Shown: one piece after another, positions 1 to 7,672 of the stretch
Layout of the letters: each line of letters begins with the position of its first letter
Numbering within the stretch: the first letter of the stretch is position 1
NCBI GenBank assembly: GCA_020631455.1
Contig: JAHDHF010000010.1
Location: 1-38,868 of the forward strand
Direction of reading: 5' to 3'
Source: Saprospiraceae bacterium
GTDB lineage: Bacteria; Bacteroidota; Bacteroidia; Chitinophagales; Saprospiraceae
Length of the DNA: 38,868 nucleotides
Made by a program: the position numbers and the translations under genes
Notes under the pieces: model-generated
What the model was told of the DNA's origin: nothing
The model's database searches: none
The model's input: only the letters and a program-made list of their open reading frames with translations

Positions 1-13
1 AAGTTGTTTATTT

Positions 14-137
14 GGGGCCATCCGCTCCTCGCGTGCTCGTCGCGGTCGCTATGCTCCGTGGCTCGCTGTTCGCTCGGCCGCTCCTAGAGCTTCGCTCTAC
101 GTCGCGTCTGCTTCGCACCACTTCGCAGCGCTTGTCC
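14..137 (+). repeat. Structured intergenic element, type 1, copy 1
   Basis: First of 15 related copies. Order of parts: 5' end GGGCCATCC; variable hairpin H1; box B (GGTCGCTATGC, then TCCGTGG); mirror core GCTCGCTGTTCGCTCG; variable hairpin H2; short hairpin H3; box C (CCACTTCGCAGCGC); end TTGTCC. Pairings seen here: the ends GGGC with GTCC (one G-U); box B CGCT, GC and GTGG with box C AGCG, GC and CCAC across facing three-base loops; H2 TAGAGC with GCTCTA; H3 GC-TTC-GC. H1 is weak here (CCGC with GCGG). The conserved end TTGTCC lies 18 bases before a TATATTTG promoter motif of the next gene, so its TTG could serve as that promoter's -33 element; other type 1 copies do not show this. Confidence 0.9.
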
Positions 138-152
138 ATGCTTTTGGATGTT

Positions 153-160
153 TATATTTG
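153..160 (+). promoter_or_regulatory. Putative -7 promoter element TATATTTG
   Basis: Matches the Bacteroidota sigma factor consensus TAnnTTTG and lies 18 bases before the ATG of the DUF2200 gene. A TTG at 132-134, 18 bases upstream, could be the -33 element and belongs to the end of the repeat element. Assignment rests on consensus match and position only. Confidence 0.5.
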
Positions 161-178
161 CTACAAGCAAAAAATACC

Positions 179-547
179 ATGAGTAAGCAGCCATCAGAGA
201 TACACAATCAGCGAATTGCCGAGATGACATTTGCATCTGTCTATCCGCATTATGTCACCAAAGTCGAAAAGAAGGGCAAGACCAAAGAAGAGCTCTTTCA
301 AGTCATCGAATGGTTGACTGGATTTGATGAAGCGAAGCTGCAAGAGCTTATTGAACGCAAGGTGACGTTCAAAACGTTTTTCGAAGAAGCAAGGCTTCAT
401 CCAAATGCGCATTTGATCAAAGGTGTGATCTGTGGCTATCGTGTCGAGGAGCTCGAAAATGAATTGACTCGCAAGACACGCTATCTCGATAAGCTCATCG
501 ATGAGCTCGCACGTGGCAAAAAGATGGAAAGCATCTTGCGCAAGTAA
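179..547 (+). CDS. DUF2200 family protein
   Basis: A 122-residue soluble protein recognised as the DUF2200 family by its pattern: [11 protein letters not shown] near the N-terminus, IEWLTGF, then [13 protein letters not shown], and the ending [19 protein letters not shown]. The length is normal for the family, whose biochemical role is unknown. I chose the ATG at 179; the longer reading frame begins at a TTG that is itself part of the promoter motif. There is no Shine-Dalgarno sequence. The gene stands alone between two copies of the structured repeat and converges on the large T9SS cargo gene. Confidence 0.85.
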   Translation: MSKQPSEIHNQRIAEMTFASVYPHYVTKVEKKGKTKEELFQVIEWLTGFDEAKLQELIERKVTFKTFFEEARLHPNAHLIKGVICGYRVEELENELTRKTRYLDKLIDELARGKKMESILRK

Positions 548-560
548 TGAAGCTGCAAAT

Positions 561-677
561 GGCTCAGGGATAGAAGGCAGTGCCGCAAGGCAGACGCGCA
601 GCGTAGCAAGCGGCCGAGCGAACAGCGAGCTGCCGGATAGCCCGACCGCGCGTAATGAAATGAGCGCGGTGAGCCCC
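561..677 (-). repeat. Structured intergenic element, type 2, copy 2
   Basis: Read on the minus strand. Type 2 ends: GGCTCA at the 5' end pairs perfectly with TGAGCC at the 3' end. H1 is CCGCGC with GCGCGG. Long-range stem P1: box B GGG and GGCAG pair with CCC and CTGCC of box C, and the intervening TA/TA pair replaces the TG/CA of other type 2 copies. H3 is GCC with GGC. It lies between two convergent genes, next to a separate terminator. Reading frames through it are artefacts. Confidence 0.9.
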
Positions 678-681
678 AAAT

Positions 682-715
682 AAAAAAAGCCCCCGATCAA
701 GGAATGATCGAGGGC
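682..715 (-). terminator. Rho-independent terminator of the T9SS cargo gene
   Basis: Hairpin at 689-715 with arms GCCCCCGATCA and TGATCGAGGGC (one internal mismatch) and a five-base loop. On the minus strand it is followed by a run of seven T. It lies 43 bases past the stop of the minus-strand gene at 759-5027. Confidence 0.85.
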
Positions 716-758
716 GATACAATGACGTGCTTAGCGTCAGGTATTGTATGTGTTTGGC

Positions 759-3700
759 TTAGTCAATCTTGATGACCTGCTCAGAGATGACTTCGTTGCC
801 GAGATCTACACGAATGAAGTAGCTACCTGCAGCTAGATCGCTGATATCTATGCGAAGGAGGTTCTCACCTTCGATGATATAGCCTTCGCGAGCGAGCGCG
901 CCATTAGCTCCAATCAGCTCAACACGAGTTGGTGCTGAGACTGGATTTTCGAGAGTGAGGATAAACGCATTCTGAACAGGATTAGGTACGACCGTCACAC
1001 CGCCTACGCTATTGAACAATACTGTACGAGTTGGGCTGTAGACAAATGTCTCATCCAGGTCAATCATCTTCAGTCGGTAGTAGTTGACGCCTCGTGATGG
1101 TGAGTTGTCAAATGCAGTATAAAACTGTTCTGAAGAGCTATTGCCAGCTGCTGATGCTGTACCAATTGCAGAGAAATTGAAGCCGTCAGTACTGCGCTCG
1201 ATCACGAAGTGTGATGTGTTGATTTCTGTACTTGTCGCCCATTCAAGACGTGCTTGGTCATCACCAATACGAGTTGCTTTGAAGTAAAGTAGCTCGATAG
1301 GAAGCGCGAAGTTATTCATATCGCTGCTTGATCCACTTGGGAATAATCCGCTTGTACCAGAAGTACCTCCTGGTGGATTTGAGTCAGAGCCATTGATCGA
1401 AGTTTCGCCTGGCTGCTGAGTATTTCCTGATGGCGGTCCAATTGGGACATTGCCACCTGGTACAGTAAAGACGATATCACAAAGGATGCCTGGAGGCGCC
1501 ATAATCATATATGAACCATCAGCGGCAGAAGTAGTTGGTACTGCAATATCATCTGCGCCACCGCACATTCCATCAGGTCCTGCAAATGTTGCAGTGATTG
1601 TAGCGTCAGCACCTGTATATGGAGCATCTGCAGAGCCATCATCATCAGTGTCTTCATAAACAACACCTTCGATGACAACAGGTTGGAAGAAGCCAGCATC
1701 AACGTCTGTATAGTCTGTAGCACCTGCAAATGTGTCATCTCCATCAGAAGTGCCTGCAGCTGATACGATCGTGATTTGTGGTGATTGGTTTGAGCCATTC
1801 ATGTCACTATCATCAGCTGTGCTTGAGCCAACATTTGGGAATGTACCTGTATATGCTGGTGTACCTACAGGAGGAATGAATTGTACGTAATAGCAGCCAT
1901 CAGGAAGACCAGGGAATGAGTAATTACCCATTGCATCGACCATATATGGTCCTTGAATAAGTGTACCTGAGCAGTCGTATAATTCGACCATTGCGCCAGC
2001 AAGTGGTGAATCCATACCTGCACCCATTCCGTCGTTGTTGCCGTTTGTACCGTCTGCATAGTTGTCGATAAAGACATTACCAGAAATAGAACCAACTGGA
2101 GCACCAGCACAAGCGATTGATGTTATTGTCACTTGAGCGACTGGACCAGGACAACCTGTAGCTGGTGGTGTATTGACTGAACGAACGTAAACTGTCGTAG
2201 TAGCTCCAGCAGCTCCTGGACTTGGTACATTGTAGTCTTCGCCTGTAGCATCAACAGAAGTAAAGTTGTCAAGCGACCATTCGAAAGTTGATCCACCAGA
2301 TGCAGTTAACAAAGCAGCTTCTCCTTCGCAAACATCAAGTGTAGCAGGGATGGTAGGAGCAACTGTTGGTGTAGGTGTAATGACGACATCTACCATACCA
2401 GTCACAGCTGCTGCACAGCCTGCTGCTGGGATGACACCTGTTAAGGTATATGTACCAGACATAGAAACTGGCACAACAATCTGACCTCCCGTTACTGTGA
2501 GTCCTGCTGCTGTTCCTGCTGTACCGTTATTGTCATAGTTGACATCGACCATAGTGCCGTCAGCGATATCAGTTGAGATAATCATATCTACTGGCGCATC
2601 AACATCACAAGCTTCGATAGGTGTGACATCGAGATCAGCTGTTGGGCAAGTGAGACTTACCTCAAATGTTGCAGTCGTTGCATCAGCAGTTAAACAAGCT
2701 GGATTGTCAGCTGCACTTGGGAATGGCTGCACAATACCTTTAATGAAATATGTTTTACCACAGTCCGCATTTGTAAATGCTGATGTCAAGGTGTCGATTG
2801 TATAGCTTGAGCTAGCACCCGTAACAGTGAATGCACAAGTAGACGGCGTAGGAGCAATGATACTTGTGCTGCCTGTCCAATTTGAGTTGTCCATTACAAT
2901 TGCAGCTATTGTAGCAGCATCACCTGAGACTGTACCACCCGTACAATTAAATACAGCATTGTCATAGTCGCCTGTAGCAGTATTGCCAACAGCAGCAGCA
3001 GAAATACCTTCTGTAAGACCAGTTGGAATGGCTGATGTATTGGAATCTGTTGCATCAGCAGACCAAACATTGGCGTCTGTATGAATAGCAGCGAATACGC
3101 TTGGCGTTGCATCCCAAGCTGACGCACAATAGAAAATCATTTGGTCACCACCAGTAGATAAACTTGGAACGCCATCGCCTGTAATAGCTATTGAACCTAC
3201 AGTTGCAGTTGGCGCTGGAGTAGTTGCATTGAAACCTGAAAGACAAACTTCGGTGCCAGCTGTAACTCCAGCAGCTGGAGCAATCCACTCCATTGTACCT
3301 TCACCAGTTCCTCTGAATCCACCTGCAGCTAGCCATCCATTATCAGTGATGAAGAATGATGTAGACGGTTGAAGATCAACGAGAGGTACAAAACATAGTA
3401 CATCAGGATTGTCACTTTGGATCGCTGTAATAACCAAGTCTCCAGGAGCGAGAGTAGAGCAGTCTTTAGCAGAATTCAAGGTTATATCAGCTTGTCCAAG
3501 CAGCGTTCCGCCGCCAGTCCATGGATCAAATGCAGCAGACTCATCAAAGTACCAGTCGATTGTTCCGCCGTTAGGCAGGTTTAAGTTGTCAGCTGATGCA
3601 CCATCAATTTGAAGATTAAATTCTTCATCTGGGCACAACGCAACTGGACCAGCGACACCATTAATATCACCAGCGGCAACTTCAGGGCAAGGAGGGATTG

Positions 3701-5027
3701 CAACGCAGAATGTACCTGTAACAGTCACATCAGGAGCACAACCACCAGCTTGAGAGACAATAACATAGTAACCAGTTGCTGCTGGAGCTGCAATTGTAAA
3801 CAGACCTGTAGTGTTAGAGCTTATCGGATTTGATTGATCATTTGCATCATCATACAACGTATACGTAACACCTGGTGCTGTTGCAGGATCAGCTGTCACT
3901 GCATTTAAGCCAGCATTATCATCTGCACAAGCTAAAGCAGCAGTTGCAAGTGGTTCAATGACATTTATAGTGAACTCTACACGCTCATAACACTCGTTTC
4001 CACTTGTCGGAGATGTTGATCCACAACAACCTTCTTTGTAATCACTCCATTGAGCGGCATACGTTGTTCCAGTGACAAGTGCAGTCGTGTATTCAAAGGT
4101 TGTGACTCCAGAACCTTGTCCTGCAAATGTTGTCCAAGCTTGGATACCACCATTGTTCGGATCATTAATGTATGAACCATACTTGCCAGCAAAATCAAAA
4201 ACAGTTTCAAGTACATTTTGGTGGTTGTTGACTGTGCCACGAATTGTGATATTGGTAGCAGGCCCACAAAGATCAACAGTCGCACCATCTGCTACAGAGA
4301 CAAAAGGTGCACCATCTATGCTGTATTCGAAGACGAAGGCATCAGCATCAGTTAAGTCATTTTCAACGCCTGGTGTAGGGTGATTGTCTGTACTCCATGC
4401 CATAGCGACAGGATCATAGCTATACGATGTATTACAGCCTTTTACGATTGGTCCTGCATCAGGGGATACCGTAGCCGGATCAGGAATACCATAACTTCCA
4501 CCTGCACAAGTTCCAACTGGTGTTCCAGTTATGCTTGCATTTGGAAACTGAGTGTTTTGACCTGCGTCAAAAGCTACCTGATCACTGATTGTTCCAGATG
4601 CATCAAATAAAAGTACGAGCTCACCTGTATTACCAGATTTACCAAGTACAATCGTCTGCCCACCATCAGCAGCACCTGAATAAGATCCACCGTTTAAGCA
4701 GCCGCAAGTGGCAAGATCGAGATCGACCGGCAAACCATTGAAATCACATGTTGCACAGTTGAAAGCTGGAGCATAAGCAATCAAAAAATACCCTCCATCA
4801 GGAATGCTTGTACCATCAGGTATTGTGATCAATCCTTGACCGTCTGAGACAACCCAACAACTGATGTCACAGGCACCACCACCAGCAGGGCAGTACAATT
4901 CGATGAATTCACCTCCCGTACCATCGTTCATGGTAGGATCTGAGGCAAACTCTGAAATGATTGCTGTTTGACCGAAAACAAACCCGGCGAACAAACAACA
5001 ACATAAAGAGAGATAAAAACGCTTCAT
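759..5027 (-). CDS. Large secreted T9SS cargo protein with lamin-tail and SdrD_B-like domains
   Basis: A 1,422-residue exported protein. Residues 1-19 are a signal peptide ending VFG. Residues about 20-140 look like a lamin-tail (LTD) domain (IISEFASDP, EFIELYCP, GGYFLIA). A long Cys-, Thr- and Pro-rich region of Ig-like or PKD-like character follows. An SdrD_B/Cna-B-like unit begins near 977 (SISGNVFIDN) and a second, carboxypeptidase-regulatory-like unit near 1119 (IEGVVYEDTDDDG). A fibronectin-like segment begins near 1239 (LPIELLYFKA, LEWATSTE). The last 75 or so residues are a type A T9SS sorting domain (VVPNPVQNAFIL to LAAGSYFIRVD). The protein is therefore expected to cross the outer membrane and be anchored or released. 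Its substrate or partner is unknown. It is transcribed alone, with its own promoter, a leader of about 75 nt and a terminator. Confidence 0.9.
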   Translation of the reverse strand: MKRFYLSLCCCLFAGFVFGQTAIISEFASDPTMNDGTGGEFIELYCPAGGGACDISCWVVSDGQGLITIPDGTSIPDGGYFLIAYAPAFNCATCDFNGLPVDLDLATCGCLNGGSYSGAADGGQTIVLGKSGNTGELVLLFDASGTISDQVAFDAGQNTQFPNASITGTPVGTCAGGSYGIPDPATVSPDAGPIVKGCNTSYSYDPVAMAWSTDNHPTPGVENDLTDADAFVFEYSIDGAPFVSVADGATVDLCGPATNITIRGTVNNHQNVLETVFDFAGKYGSYINDPNNGGIQAWTTFAGQGSGVTTFEYTTALVTGTTYAAQWSDYKEGCCGSTSPTSGNECYERVEFTINVIEPLATAALACADDNAGLNAVTADPATAPGVTYTLYDDANDQSNPISSNTTGLFTIAAPAATGYYVIVSQAGGCAPDVTVTGTFCVAIPPCPEVAAGDINGVAGPVALCPDEEFNLQIDGASADNLNLPNGGTIDWYFDESAAFDPWTGGGTLLGQADITLNSAKDCSTLAPGDLVITAIQSDNPDVLCFVPLVDLQPSTSFFITDNGWLAAGGFRGTGEGTMEWIAPAAGVTAGTEVCLSGFNATTPAPTATVGSIAITGDGVPSLSTGGDQMIFYCASAWDATPSVFAAIHTDANVWSADATDSNTSAIPTGLTEGISAAAVGNTATGDYDNAVFNCTGGTVSGDAATIAAIVMDNSNWTGSTSIIAPTPSTCAFTVTGASSSYTIDTLTSAFTNADCGKTYFIKGIVQPFPSAADNPACLTADATTATFEVSLTCPTADLDVTPIEACDVDAPVDMIISTDIADGTMVDVNYDNNGTAGTAAGLTVTGGQIVVPVSMSGTYTLTGVIPAAGCAAAVTGMVDVVITPTPTVAPTIPATLDVCEGEAALLTASGGSTFEWSLDNFTSVDATGEDYNVPSPGAAGATTTVYVRSVNTPPATGCPGPVAQVTITSIACAGAPVGSISGNVFIDNYADGTNGNNDGMGAGMDSPLAGAMVELYDCSGTLIQGPYMVDAMGNYSFPGLPDGCYYVQFIPPVGTPAYTGTFPNVGSSTADDSDMNGSNQSPQITIVSAAGTSDGDDTFAGATDYTDVDAGFFQPVVIEGVVYEDTDDDGSADAPYTGADATITATFAGPDGMCGGADDIAVPTTSAADGSYMIMAPPGILCDIVFTVPGGNVPIGPPSGNTQQPGETSINGSDSNPPGGTSGTSGLFPSGSSSDMNNFALPIELLYFKATRIGDDQARLEWATSTEINTSHFVIERSTDGFNFSAIGTASAAGNSSSEQFYTAFDNSPSRGVNYYRLKMIDLDETFVYSPTRTVLFNSVGGVTVVPNPVQNAFILTLENPVSAPTRVELIGANGALAREGYIIEGENLLRIDISDLAAGSYFIRVDLGNEVISEQVIKID

Positions 5028-5106
5028 GTGATTTGAAGATTAGAGAAAGTGAGAAAAGAGAAGTTCGATCGTGATTTAGAAACCTGCACAGGCGATAAAT
5101 CGGTTA

Positions 5107-5114
5107 CAAAGGTA
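5107..5114 (-). promoter_or_regulatory. Putative -7 promoter element TACCTTTG
   Basis: TACCTTTG on the minus strand, 80 bases before the ATG of the T9SS cargo gene, matching TAnnTTTG. It would give an untranslated leader of about 75 nt. No clear -33 TTG was found. Confidence 0.5.
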
Positions 5115-5216
5115 ATCTTGACTTCAGCCGTTTAGGCGTTTTGGATATTAACTCTACGTAAAATAGGCTGTCATGTTTTGATAAAAATGTGGGAAAAATT
5201 GTTGAGCACTGTGTAT

Positions 5217-5253
5217 AAAAAAATGCTGCTTGATTTTTTTCAAGCAGCATTTT
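5217..5253 (-). terminator. Rho-independent terminator after the small membrane protein gene
   Basis: Perfect 14-base arms AAAATGCTGCTTGA and TCAAGCAGCATTTT around a six-base T loop. A run of A at 5217-5223 gives the U tract on the minus strand, 25 bases past the stop of the gene at 5278. The symmetry would also allow it to act on plus-strand transcripts. Confidence 0.85.
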
Positions 5254-5277
5254 AGATATAGCTCAATTTTTCGTGCT

Positions 5278-5727
5278 TTAGTTGACAAAGCACGATGTTG
5301 GTACTTGAATCCTTTGACCGATCCCACTGTTAGGAGATTGTGCAGTACCAAGACTGATATTGCCGCTACAAGCAGAAGCAGGTAGGAAAAACTGCTTCGG
5401 AGATGCCGTCTTGATGTTGTCTACTCGTATAGTATAAAAATCGTTTTCAATGCCAAGGATTTCGCCATCATAGCCAGCACCATTCGCAAATCCACGATAC
5501 GAAACCTGATCACCAACAGAAAGAAGAACTAAAGTCGTAGCAGCAGACTCAGTTTCATTCGTAGCATCTACTGTCTGTTCTACACGTTTTGTATCATCAT
5601 CAGCTAAATCTGCTTTTGCATTATCAAATACCTTAAATGCACCGAGATACCACACAAGTCCAACAAGACAAATGACAATTGCGATAGCGATTCCTGTTTC
5701 GGTAGAGTTGTATTCCTTGGTAGGCAT
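5278..5727 (-). CDS. Single-pass membrane protein with exported C-terminal domain, unknown function
   Basis: A 149-residue protein. I start it at the ATG at 5727 (MPTKEYNSTE), because the upstream extension of the frame runs through the end of the kinase gene. One membrane segment at about residues 13-32 (IAIAIVICLVGLVWYLGAF) is followed by an acidic, Thr-rich linker. A compact beta-rich domain begins near 68 (LLSVGDQVSYRGF, ILGIENDFYTIRV) and resembles a small SH3-like barrel. Two cysteines near the C-terminus could form a disulphide if the domain is periplasmic. I recognise no family. It lies about 50 bases downstream of the deoxynucleoside kinase on the same strand and may be the last gene of the folK transcript. 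Confidence 0.75.
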   Translation of the reverse strand: MPTKEYNSTETGIAIAIVICLVGLVWYLGAFKVFDNAKADLADDDTKRVEQTVDATNETESAATTLVLLSVGDQVSYRGFANGAGYDGEILGIENDFYTIRVDNIKTASPKQFFLPASACSGNISLGTAQSPNSGIGQRIQVPTSCFVN

Positions 5728-5779
5728 AACTGTTGATTTTCTCTTTCGACACCATTGAAGCTCAAATGTCACGATTTTA

Positions 5780-6460
5780 CTAGAAAAAAGAATGCATTTC
5801 GACAAGCTGGTAGGGAGCCTTCACCTCAGCGACATACAATCCATCTTCAAGCGGCTGCTCCAATAAATCAATCATTTGATCGAGAGCAGCCTGTTCCTCA
5901 AGCAAATTCGAATCCCCAAGCCTCAAGATGATACGTTTACCCGAATGCTCATCACGCAGATAATTTAAATACATTGTATCAAGCATTGACAAATACTCAG
6001 TCGTGATTCGATGTTCGTAAGACCGGCCCCGTTTTTTTATCTGTTCGATGAGTACGTGTATTGGTCTATGCAAAAAGACAATCACATCAGGCTGCGGAAT
6101 CAAAAGAGCAACATTCTTATAAATGCGTTTAAACAATTCGAGCTCATCAGCCTGCTTAAGGTTTTGACGCGCAAAGAGCATCGTCTTTTCAAACATATGA
6201 TCGGTGATCCATGCACCATTTCGCAGCGTCTCATCCTGCCAATCCTTGAGACGGTCCATCAAAAAATGCAACTCAGTCGAAAATCCATACCGATCCGCAT
6301 CCTTATAAAACGAAGCCAAAAACGGATTATCATGAAACCGCTCAGGCAGCATTTGCCTGCCCAGACGATCAGCCAACAGCGTACTAATCGTCGTCTTACC
6401 GACGCCGATATTTCCCTCTATGGCGATGATCCGATACGGCGATAGAGTAGCATCACTCAT
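5780..6460 (-). CDS. Deoxynucleoside kinase
   Basis: A 226-residue kinase that phosphorylates deoxynucleosides in nucleotide salvage. The P-loop GNIGVGKTT is at residues 16-24. PERFHDNPFL and a DRLKD segment follow, as in the dNK/dGK/dCK family, and the lid arginine region appears as KKRGRSYEHRI. Length is typical. The ATG at 6460 overlaps the stop of folK by four bases (ATGA), so the two are probably translationally coupled; this folK-dNK arrangement is familiar in Bacteroidota. The longer frame starting upstream lies inside folK and is unlikely. Which deoxynucleoside it prefers cannot be read from the sequence. Confidence 0.9.
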   Translation of the reverse strand: MSDATLSPYRIIAIEGNIGVGKTTISTLLADRLGRQMLPERFHDNPFLASFYKDADRYGFSTELHFLMDRLKDWQDETLRNGAWITDHMFEKTMLFARQNLKQADELELFKRIYKNVALLIPQPDVIVFLHRPIHVLIEQIKKRGRSYEHRITTEYLSMLDTMYLNYLRDEHSGKRIILRLGDSNLLEEQAALDQMIDLLEQPLEDGLYVAEVKAPYQLVEMHSFF

Positions 6461-6957
6461 GCAAAACCCATTTTGCGGATAGATGATTGACCATTCACAG
6501 CAGCACAAAGATCAGCGATACTCGTATCAAGTATCGGGTGTACGATATCGCCAGCTATTTCAGCCAAGGGTTCAAGCACAAATCGACGCTTATGCAAGAG
6601 CGCATGCGGGATTGTTAGCCGCTTCGTCTTGATCACACGATCAGCATACAAGAGGATGTCAATATCCATTGATCGCGGCCCCCAAGGCTCTCGTCGCACC
6701 CTGCCAAGTTGCCGCTCAATATCCAAGCAAAGATCAAGCAATTCCAAGGGCTCAAGAGTCGTGTCATAGCCCAGCACTTGATTAAAATAATCATGCTGCT
6801 TCTTCGTCACACCCCAAGCAGCCGTCTCATAGACATACGATTGAGACACAGGCTCACCGAGGGCAGCGTTCAGGAGCTTCTGCGCCTTCAAGATCTGGAT
6901 ACGACGGTTGCCCATATTGCAGCCCAGTTGTAGATATGTTCGATGGAGCATTGACAT
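6457..6957 (-). CDS. folK: 2-amino-4-hydroxy-6-hydroxymethyldihydropteridine pyrophosphokinase
   Basis: HPPK transfers pyrophosphate from ATP to 6-hydroxymethyl-dihydropterin in folate synthesis. The 166-residue protein shows the N-terminal LGCNMGNR (usually LGSNLGDR), and the signature REPWGPRSMDIDILLY at residues 89-104 with the two Mg-binding aspartates D98 and D100. IPHALLHKRRFVLEPLAEI completes the family pattern. I start at the ATG at 6957; an ATG at 6951 is equally possible. The frame can be extended upstream to a weaker start but loses homology there. It overlaps the deoxynucleoside kinase by ATGA. Confidence 0.92.
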   Translation of the reverse strand: MSMLHRTYLQLGCNMGNRRIQILKAQKLLNAALGEPVSQSYVYETAAWGVTKKQHDYFNQVLGYDTTLEPLELLDLCLDIERQLGRVRREPWGPRSMDIDILLYADRVIKTKRLTIPHALLHKRRFVLEPLAEIAGDIVHPILDTSIADLCAAVNGQSSIRKMGFA

Positions 6958-7020
6958 TTTTGAAGCAGTCAAAAGTACATCGAGAGCCACCAAGTAAAGC
7001 ATTCAAATTGTAATAAATAT

Positions 7021-7134
7021 GGGCCATCCACCACTCACAAGTTCGTGGCGGTCGCTATGCTTCGTGGCTCGCTGTTCGCTCGGCTGCCTACGGCATCCGC
7101 TCCCTATGGTCGCGCCACTTCGCAGCGCTTGTCC
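7021..7134 (+). repeat. Structured intergenic element, type 1, copy 3
   Basis: Between divergent folK and umuD. Ends GGGCC and GTCC. H1 pairs CCAC with GTGG; H2 pairs TGCC with GGCA around TAC. Box B (CGCT, GC, GTGG) pairs with box C (AGCG, GC, CCAC). The mirror core GCTCGCTGTTCGCTCG is intact. The rest of the 286-base gap (7135-7243) is AT-rich and holds the umuD promoter candidate. Confidence 0.9.
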
Positions 7135-7208
7135 AAAACCTTAGATGCAACAGGATAAATAATAAAAAGAATATACTCACAGAAAATAAAAATAAAACAA
7201 TTTGTTTC

Positions 7209-7216
7209 TAAATTTG
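7209..7216 (+). promoter_or_regulatory. Putative -7 promoter element TAAATTTG
   Basis: Matches TAnnTTTG, 27 bases before the ATG of umuD. No recognisable palindromic LexA-type operator overlaps it, so SOS control cannot be shown from the sequence. Confidence 0.4.
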
Positions 7217-7243
7217 AATAACGTAAACCAGATTGGATTAGTT

Positions 7244-7672
7244 ATGATCACCAATATCTCACCATCATACATGAGTGTAGTAGAGGCTTTGCTACCATAT
7301 TACAATAGTGTACAAGCTGGATTTCCGAGCCCAGCAGACGACTATCTCGAAGATCCACTCAGCCTTGATGCCCATGTTATCAAAAACAAGTCAGCGACCT
7401 TTTTTGTACGCGTCGAAGGCGATTCCATGATCGGTGCTGGCATCTACGATGGCTGCATCCTTGTCGTTGATCGCTCGCTGCCCGCTCAGCAGCATGACGT
7501 AGTTGTCGCGATACTCGACAATGCATTTTTGGTCAAACGACTCAAATACACACAACAAGGCCTCCAGCTTCTTTCCGCCCACCCAGATTACGAACCGATT
7601 GTCGTAGCAGCCGAAGAAGATATACGAATTTGGGGAGTCGTCACATACATCGTCCATGAGCCACAGCGATAA
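7244..7672 (+). CDS. umuD: UmuD-type translesion polymerase accessory protein (S24 peptidase fold)
   Basis: A 142-residue protein of the LexA/UmuD self-cleaving family. With the ATG at 7244, the cleavage bond falls at A25-G26 (QAGFPSPADDY), the catalytic serine at S61 (VEGDSMIGAG) and the lysine at K98 (AFLVKRL). Each is one residue off the E. coli positions, which supports this start over the upstream TTG frame. RecA-stimulated autocleavage would remove the N-terminal arm, and the product would work with UmuC in damage-tolerant synthesis. It overlaps umuC by 17 bases, as in a typical umuDC operon. Its cleavage site has Ala-Gly rather than the E. coli Cys-Gly. Confidence 0.93.
   Translation: MITNISPSYMSVVEALLPYYNSVQAGFPSPADDYLEDPLSLDAHVIKNKSATFFVRVEGDSMIGAGIYDGCILVVDRSLPAQQHDVVVAILDNAFLVKRLKYTQQGLQLLSAHPDYEPIVVAAEEDIRIWGVVTYIVHEPQR

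Noticed and set aside
14-137. The repeat element as a general promoter module supplying the -33 TTG
   Set aside because: The spacing to a TAnnTTTG motif fits only at copy 1. The other type 1 copies have no such motif at the right distance.
501-683. 60-codon plus-strand frame
   Set aside because: It is the translation of repeat copy 2 in one frame; the fold of the repeat explains the sequence better.
194-700. 168-codon open frame on the minus strand
   Set aside because: It is antisense to the DUF2200 gene and runs through repeat copy 2 and a terminator. Its product has no family pattern.
5154-5351. 65-codon minus-strand frame
   Set aside because: It overlaps the end of the small membrane protein in another frame and passes through the terminator hairpin.
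7135-7243. LexA box upstream of umuD
   Set aside because: No convincing palindromic operator was found. Only an AT-rich stretch and a TAnnTTTG motif are visible.
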